From positions 1 through 9,054 of the forward strand of contig NZ_CALIBB010000153.1 of the NCBI RefSeq assembly GCF_938045595.1: DNA of 9,054 nucleotides, read 5' to 3'. This document shows, piece by piece, positions 4,938 to 9,054 of the stretch. The stretch comes from an uncultured Campylobacter sp. Its GTDB lineage: Bacteria; Campylobacterota; Campylobacteria; Campylobacterales; Campylobacteraceae. Numbering within the stretch: position 1 is the first letter of the stretch; every line of letters begins with the position of its first letter. The notes under the pieces were generated by a model, which did not search any database, had not been told where the DNA came from, and saw only the letters and a list, made by a program, of their open reading frames with translations. Both the position numbers and the translations under genes were made by a program.

Positions 4938-7900
4938 ATGAAAGCGGCTAAATTTGAGGTTTTCGGAGCAGTGCAGGGGGTCGGGTTTCGCCCGTTCGTC
5001 TACAAGCTCGCCGTGGATTTGGGGCTAAAAGGCGAGGTTTATAACGACGGCGAGGGCGTTAAAATTATCGTTTGCGCGGACTTTTCCGAGCCGCAAAAAG
5101 GCTCGATTGATAAAAATTCCGCCCCTTTAAATTTAGATGAGCCGAATTCTAACGAAATTCAAGCGCAGAAAGTATCGTCATCAGCTGCCCGGTCTTTAAA
5201 TTCTGCCGAGTCAGATTCTAACAAGGCCGCGAACTCATCACAAAATTTTGCAAGTTCAAATTTAAACAAGAACTCCTTTTCAGCGCAGAACGCACCGAAC
5301 TCGCCAAGTGATTTGACTGGCTTGCCGCGAGATTTATTGAATGATTTAGCAAGCCTGCCTGATTCAGATTTGACAAGCTTGCCGTATGATTTGACGAGCA
5401 ATTTGCAAGCCGCAGCGAGCGAGAAATTTTTACCGAACTTATTCGAGACCGATCTAAACGAGCAGGGCTCCATTTTGCCCGCTTCGTCGGATCAAAATTT
5501 CATCGTGCAAAATTTGTCGCAGCAGCGAGGTATGTCTCAGAATGAATCGCTGCAAGACTTGCAAAATACTAAGCGCGACTTGCAAGGCGCGAAGGAAGAT
5601 TTGAAGGGCCTTAAACGCAATCCGCAAAACGTAGAGCAAGATCTGCGCGAAGAAGAAATTTTAAAAATTTTCGAAGAGCGCCTTCGTAGCGAAGCGCCGC
5701 CGCTTTGCCGAATTGATAGGGTCATCCGCACCGATCTAAATACACAAGATTTTGCGCAAAATTTTACTGATTTTAAGATCACGCAATCCAAGGATGGGCG
5801 TAAATTTAATCCGATTTTGCCCGATTTTGCGATCTGCGATCAGTGCAAAAAAGAGTTTTACGACCCGCAAAATCCGCGCTTTCACTACCCATTTATCAAC
5901 TGCACGGATTGCGGCCCGCGCCTTAGCATCATCGCCGCGCTGCCGTACGACCGCGCAAACACCACGATGAGGGCGTTTGAGATGTGCGAGTTCTGCCGCG
6001 GCGAATACACGGACCCGCTTACGCGCCGCTATCACGCCGAGCCGATCTCCTGTCCGCACTGCGGTCCGCAGCTGTTTTTATGCGGCGCAGGCGGTGAAAT
6101 TTTATCAAGCGGCGAGGAGGCGATAGCGCGCACGGCGGAGCTTTTGCGGCGTGGACAGATCGGCGCGATCAAGGGGATGGGCGGCTTTCACATCGTTTGC
6201 GATGCGACGAACGAGCGCGCGGTACGCATGCTACGAACGCTAAAAAAACGCCCGAGCAAGCCCTTTGCGATCATGTGTCGCGACGCGCCGCAGGCAGGGC
6301 GCACGGCGAGCTTAAGCGTAGAGGAAGAGGCACTGATAGACTGTAACGTCAAGCCGATCGTGATTTTAAAAAAGCGCGAGTTTTCTTGGCGCACAGAGGC
6401 GGGCTTTGCGGCGGATTTCAGCACGCAAAATTTTAAAGATTTTGACGACGCCTCTTTGAGCCTCATTTCGAATCAGGCGGTTGGAAATTTTAATTCGGCA
6501 CAAAAGCTCGCGACTAGAGAGAGCGTGGCGCAGATATGCGCTAAAACCGGAGGTCGTATTTGCGCCGAGACTGATGAGCAATTTAACGCCGAAGCGGGGG
6601 CTCAGATAAATTTTAAAGATCCGCATTCTACGTCACAGCGGCATTACGCGTCGCCTAGCAAGACACAAAACTCGGCATTGCGGCAGTTTGCGCCGCTGAA
6701 TAAGGAGCAAGTTTATGCAAAAATACCCGCTAAATTTTCGGCGATTTTTGGCAAAAGAGCGATTTTCATCGCTCCTAGCGTGGCGCCAAACCTTAATAAA
6801 ATAGGCATTTTTCTAGCCAACACCGGCGTGCATCTGCTGCTTTTTGAATATTTTGATCGTCCGATCGTCGCCACAAGCGCCAATATCAGCGGCGAGCCCA
6901 TTATTTTTAGCAGCGAGGAGTTGCGCGCGAAGCTGGGCGGCGTCATCTCGTTTTACCTGGATAACGACCGCGAAATTTTAACGCCGAGCGACGATAGTAT
7001 CGCGTTTTTGCAGGAATTTAAAAAAGAAGCTGCAAGCGCGAAGGCAAACGATCGCACGCACGATATATACACGCTTGAGACCCGAGCTCACAGCGAGAAT
7101 ATGGCGCAAAATTTTGAAGCACCGCATGCTATGTCGCTTCCCTCGATCGATACGAAGTCCGATTTGAACGTGATTATAAAGCGGCAACCGAATGAAAATA
7201 CGTCAAACTCGAAAAGCGATGATCTGAAACGGGCAAATTCCAAGCAAGGCTCGAAGCGTGATCCGAGTGAAGGTCTGCAAAGCTCGCAAGTAGCCGTTTG
7301 CGAGCTAAAAAATTCGCAGAATTTATCCAAAAAAGCAAAAAACGAGCAAGAAAGCGCCGCACTAGGTAGCATCTGCGATGCGGCGGCAGCCGATGAAAGC
7401 GCCGATGCGGCGATAGATAGTTGTGACACGCTCTCGGATGACGGGCACAACGTCGTGGCATCAAACGATGAACGCGACGGTGCATCTTTAAATTTTAAAA
7501 ACGGCGTGGCATTGATTGATATGAAGCGCCGCAGCCCCGAGAACGCGAAAAATTTCAAAAAAGCAAAAGGCGAGCAGGGCGCGGTAACATTGAGCGATAA
7601 ATTTGGCGCCGCACCTTCAAATTTAAAAAGCGACGTAGCGGCGTCAAGCGAAGTCATGCATAATATCGCAGTCCCGGATAGCGAGCACTTTGCGACTTCA
7701 AATAGCAAGCGAGGCGCGACCCCAGGCAGCCAGAACACAACATTAAATTTTAAAAACGGCGTCGCAGCGTTAAATTTCAAAAGCGCGAACGATCAAGTGA
7801 GCGGAATTTTAAATCGCGCACTATTTTTGCGAACATCTCGCGGAATGAATCCAAAAATTTTCCCTAGCAAATTCCAGCTCAAAGGCACTTTCCTGGCGCT

Positions 7901-9054
7901 CGGAGCGGAACTTAAAAATCAGTTTGCGATCTACAAAGACGGGCAAATTTTCATCTCGCCCTACATCGGCGATCTTAAAAACGTCGCCACGAATGAGCGA
8001 TTTTTCGCGCTTTTGGATATGTTCGTGCGCGCCTACGAGCTGAAGTTCGACGCCGTCATCGCGGATCTGCACCCGCAGTTTTCGCACACGCGATTTTTCG
8101 AGCAGCGCGGATACCCCGTGATCCGCTACCAGCACCATTTCGCGCACCTGGTGTCGACTCTGGCGCAAAACGATCTTCTTTTTAGCGGCAAAAAATACCT
8201 CGGCTTTTGCTTCGACGGCACCGGCTACGGCACGGACGGCACGATCTGGGGCGGCGAGGTGATGGTGTTTGATCCGCGTGGCTACCGTCGCGTCGCGAAA
8301 TTTGACGAGATTGCGCTTATCGGCGGCGAGAACGCGATCAAAAACATCTACAAACTTGCGCTTGCTCTCGTGTTTAAATTTAATGCAAAGGACGCTGCGC
8401 GCGAGTTTTTGGCAAAATTTAATGCAAGCGAAGTCGCAAATTTAGAAAAAATCGCGCCGCGTGCCGTCCGCTCAAGCTCGCTAGGGCGGCTATTCGACGC
8501 ATTTGCCGCGGTGATCTGCGACCTGCGAGCCGTCAGCTTCGACGGCGAGGCGGGCATGCGGCTAGAAAACCTCTATATCCAGGGCTGCGAGCAGAGTTAC
8601 AGGTTTGCGCTAAAAAGGGTAAATGGGGTAGGGGTTTTGAGTGATAAAAGCCCTGTCGGCGGCGTAGCAAGCCCGAGCGAGAAATTTGTCGCCGCAAAAA
8701 ATCCTATCCGCAGCGCAGAGCGTAATGACAGCAACGGCGTCTGCGCGGGAAATTCTACCGACGGCGCGGCGGGCGTAGCGAAAAATTTTAGCGGCGCGAT
8801 AGATTGCAATAGTTATCCGGCAAATTTTGCCAGCGGAGAAAGATTTGCAGCCGCGAATGTTTGCAGTGCGGCGGGCAAGACCGAAAATTCTGCATCAAAT
8901 TCCGAGGCTTACGATGCCGAGCAAAATTTTGCCTATGCTCCGAATTTAGCAAGCACTTGGGGTTTAAATTCCACGAACGAGATAAATTATAATTTATCAA
9001 TGAGTACGGCAAATTCTGCAGCGAATTCTATATCAAATACCGCGGTAAATTCCG
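4938..9054 (+). CDS. hypF: Giant carbamoyltransferase HypF with four low-complexity inserts (3' end outside window)
   Basis: HypF transfers the carbamoyl group of carbamoyl phosphate, through carbamoyl-AMP, to HypE for CN ligand synthesis in the [NiFe] active site. Domains in order: acylphosphatase (VQGVGFRPF, Arg18; Asn36 in YNDGEG), interrupted at about residues 50-238; two zinc fingers, Cys300-303-322-325 and Cys350-353-372-375, each CX2CX18CX2C; YrdC-like domain from about 390 (KGMGGFHIVCDA 412-423, KRPSKP 437-442, ATSANISG 645-652, SDDS 684-687), interrupted at about 484-600; long insert at about 691-955; Kae1-like domain from about 985 (HHFAH 1066-1070, DGTGYG 1093-1098, LFDAFAA, GEAGMRLE 1204-1210); fourth insert from about 1228 to the edge. 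The 1372 codons seen already far exceed the usual ~750. Key residues are intact and no stop interrupts the frame. The C-terminal GGVxxNR region is outside. Start ATG 4938 fits the family N-terminus; an out-of-frame ATGAAAGC copy lies 14 bp upstream. Confidence 0.95.
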   Translation, partial: MKAAKFEVFGAVQGVGFRPFVYKLAVDLGLKGEVYNDGEGVKIIVCADFSEPQKGSIDKNSAPLNLDEPNSNEIQAQKVSSSAARSLNSAESDSNKAANSSQNFASSNLNKNSFSAQNAPNSPSDLTGLPRDLLNDLASLPDSDLTSLPYDLTSNLQAAASEKFLPNLFETDLNEQGSILPASSDQNFIVQNLSQQRGMSQNESLQDLQNTKRDLQGAKEDLKGLKRNPQNVEQDLREEEILKIFEERLRSEAPPLCRIDRVIRTDLNTQDFAQNFTDFKITQSKDGRKFNPILPDFAICDQCKKEFYDPQNPRFHYPFINCTDCGPRLSIIAALPYDRANTTMRAFEMCEFCRGEYTDPLTRRYHAEPISCPHCGPQLFLCGAGGEILSSGEEAIARTAELLRRGQIGAIKGMGGFHIVCDATNERAVRMLRTLKKRPSKPFAIMCRDAPQAGRTASLSVEEEALIDCNVKPIVILKKREFSWRTEAGFAADFSTQNFKDFDDASLSLISNQAVGNFNSAQKLATRESVAQICAKTGGRICAETDEQFNAEAGAQINFKDPHSTSQRHYASPSKTQNSALRQFAPLNKEQVYAKIPAKFSAIFGKRAIFIAPSVAPNLNKIGIFLANTGVHLLLFEYFDRPIVATSANISGEPIIFSSEELRAKLGGVISFYLDNDREILTPSDDSIAFLQEFKKEAASAKANDRTHDIYTLETRAHSENMAQNFEAPHAMSLPSIDTKSDLNVIIKRQPNENTSNSKSDDLKRANSKQGSKRDPSEGLQSSQVAVCELKNSQNLSKKAKNEQESAALGSICDAAAADESADAAIDSCDTLSDDGHNVVASNDERDGASLNFKNGVALIDMKRRSPENAKNFKKAKGEQGAVTLSDKFGAAPSNLKSDVAASSEVMHNIAVPDSEHFATSNSKRGATPGSQNTTLNFKNGVAALNFKSANDQVSGILNRALFLRTSRGMNPKIFPSKFQLKGTFLALGAELKNQFAIYKDGQIFISPYIGDLKNVATNERFFALLDMFVRAYELKFDAVIADLHPQFSHTRFFEQRGYPVIRYQHHFAHLVSTLAQNDLLFSGKKYLGFCFDGTGYGTDGTIWGGEVMVFDPRGYRRVAKFDEIALIGGENAIKNIYKLALALVFKFNAKDAAREFLAKFNASEVANLEKIAPRAVRSSSLGRLFDAFAAVICDLRAVSFDGEAGMRLENLYIQGCEQSYRFALKRVNGVGVLSDKSPVGGVASPSEKFVAAKNPIRSAERNDSNGVCAGNSTDGAAGVAKNFSGAIDCNSYPANFASGERFAAANVCSAAGKTENSASNSEAYDAEQNFAYAPNLASTWGLNSTNEINYNLSMSTANSAANSISNTAVNS
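5310..5408 (+). repeat. Degenerate DLxxLP repeat (21-nt units) in HypF insert A
   Basis: Units beginning GATTTGAC or GATTTA recur: DLTGLPR, DLLN, DLASLPDS, DLTSLPY and DLTSNLQ (residues 125-157). At DNA level GATTTGAC-NNGCTTGCCG is recognisable at 5310 and 5367. The similarity at nucleotide level suggests repeat expansion rather than amino-acid selection alone. Confidence 0.7.
5556..5618 (+). repeat. Three tandem 21-nt (heptad) repeats in HypF insert A
   Basis: Three consecutive 21-nt units encode DLQNTKR, DLQGAKE and DLKGLKR (residues 207-227). Each begins GAYTTG. The translated pattern is charged and heptad-like and could form a short helix or coiled coil. Confidence 0.75.
6387..6734 (+). 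repeat. HypF insert B, inside the YrdC-like domain
   Basis: About 115 extra residues (484-600) lie between PIVILKKREF and IFIAPSVAPNLNKIGIFL, which are close neighbours in ordinary HypF (in E. coli, about ten residues apart). The composition is polar (QNFKDF, NQAVGNFNSAQ, KTQNSALRQF), with only four RAATTY sites and no clear tandem unit. It is the least repetitive of the four and may be the oldest. Confidence 0.7.
7008..7811 (+). repeat. HypF insert C, between YrdC-like and Kae1-like domains
   Basis: About 265 extra residues (691-955) separate the YrdC end motif SDDSIAF from ALFLRTSRGMNP, which in normal HypF are nearly adjacent. The segment is polar and charged, with recurring elements such as LNFKNGVA, SNLKSDVAAS and ALNFKSAND, and 12 RAATTY sites in about 800 bp. 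It is probably disordered (inference). Confidence 0.8.
7488..7762 (+). repeat. 20-nt direct repeat pair plus degenerate copies in HypF insert C
   Basis: TTAAATTTTAAAAACGGCGT occurs exactly at 7488-7507 and at 7743-7762, both encoding LNFKNGV in the same frame. Looser copies lie near 7618-7640 (SNLKSDVAAS) and just after the second copy (LNFKSAND). An exact 20-mer twice in this window is not expected by chance. Confidence 0.85.
8619..9054 (+). repeat. HypF insert D, inside the Kae1-like domain (continues past edge)
   Basis: After GEAGMRLENL...SYRFALKR the frame enters at least 145 residues of Gly/Ala/Asn/Ser-rich sequence resembling the hydD insert (NSTDG, KNFSG, ENSASNS, EQNFAYAPNL, ANSAANS). 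Twelve RAATTY sites lie in 436 bp, eight of them after 8880. The palindrome GCAAAATTTTGC recurs at 8921-8932, with a near-identical GGCAAATTTTGCC at 8819-8831. The end of the insert is outside the window. Confidence 0.75.

Larger units (their letters stand above)
5085..5650 (+). repeat. HypF insert A, inside the acylphosphatase domain
   Basis: About 190 extra residues (50-238) separate KIIVCADF from EILKIFEERLRSEAPPLCRID, which are normally joined by a few residues in the acylphosphatase fold. The left third is Asn/Ser-rich like the hydD insert (NSAPLNL, PNSNE, SQNFASSNLNKNS); the middle is a DLxxLP repeat; the right end is a charged heptad repeat. Ten RAATTY sites lie in 566 bp, seven of them before 5265. 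Confidence 0.8.

Noticed and set aside
7088..7780. 230-codon open frame on the minus strand across HypF insert C
   Set aside because: It lies antisense to the open hypF frame, mirrors the same repeats (LKFKDAPS, LKFNVV) and has no recognisable domain; repeat composition that avoids stops on both strands explains it. The other minus-strand frames (2127-2417, 5159-5473, 2484-2822) are likewise shadows.
4641..8484. 13-nt match TCAAGCTCGCTAG at the hydE end and in hypF near 8472
   Set aside because: One shared 13-mer in 9 kb is roughly what chance gives, and the flanks do not match.
4938..9054. Inserts as inteins or introns
   Set aside because: No intein splice motifs (Cys/Ser start block, terminal HN followed by Cys/Ser/Thr), no homing endonuclease motif, and simple repeated composition argue against these; the inserts read as translated loops.
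4938..9054. hypF as a decaying pseudogene
   Set aside because: More than 1370 codons without a stop and all catalytic, zinc and metal motifs kept in frame across three completed inserts argue for a maintained gene.

Overview
The window looks like a chromosomal [NiFe]-hydrogenase locus from an epsilonproteobacterium, most likely a Campylobacter with moderate rather than very low GC (C. gracilis, rectus and showae are the kind of species I have in mind; this is inference from protein style, codon use and gene order, with no database check). All real genes are on the + strand. In order: the 3' part of hydB (catalytic large subunit), hydC (membrane di-haem cytochrome b), hydD (endopeptidase that matures HydB), hydE (epsilonproteobacterial hydrogenase accessory protein, unrelated to the radical-SAM HydE of [FeFe]-hydrogenases), a 284-bp gap with at most one or two tiny ORFs, and hypF (carbamoyltransferase for CN ligand synthesis), which runs off the right edge.

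The first four genes are tightly packed (3-bp gap, 4-bp overlap, 17-bp overlap) and are probably one transcript. HydB with HydA (upstream, not seen) oxidises H2 at the periplasmic face; HydC passes electrons to menaquinone; HydD removes the 19-residue HydB tail after nickel insertion; HypF starts the pathway that makes the CN ligands of the active-site iron; HydE is an accessory factor.

The striking feature is that two maturation enzymes are swollen by in-frame, low-complexity inserts. HydD carries 111 extra residues, measured against the spacing of its three predicted metal ligands. HypF already has 1372 codons in the window without reaching its end, against about 750 for a whole normal HypF; four inserts (about 190, 115, 265 and at least 145 residues) interrupt the acylphosphatase domain, the YrdC-like domain, the YrdC/Kae1 junction and the Kae1-like domain. 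Catalytic and zinc-binding residues on both sides are intact and no stop interrupts the frame, so the genes appear functional.

The HydD insert (2256-2591) contains 16 copies of RAATTY, all in one codon phase (AAT = Asn, followed by Ser, Phe or Leu). hydB and hydC together hold only 7 in 2154 bp. RAATTY is the motif methylated by C. jejuni CtsM and used to recognise DNA during natural transformation, so the inserts may be dense arrays of self-DNA marks carried inside genes. That link is a hypothesis. The HypF inserts contain the same motif plus other repeat families (21-nt heptad repeats, a DLxxLP repeat, a 20-nt direct repeat).
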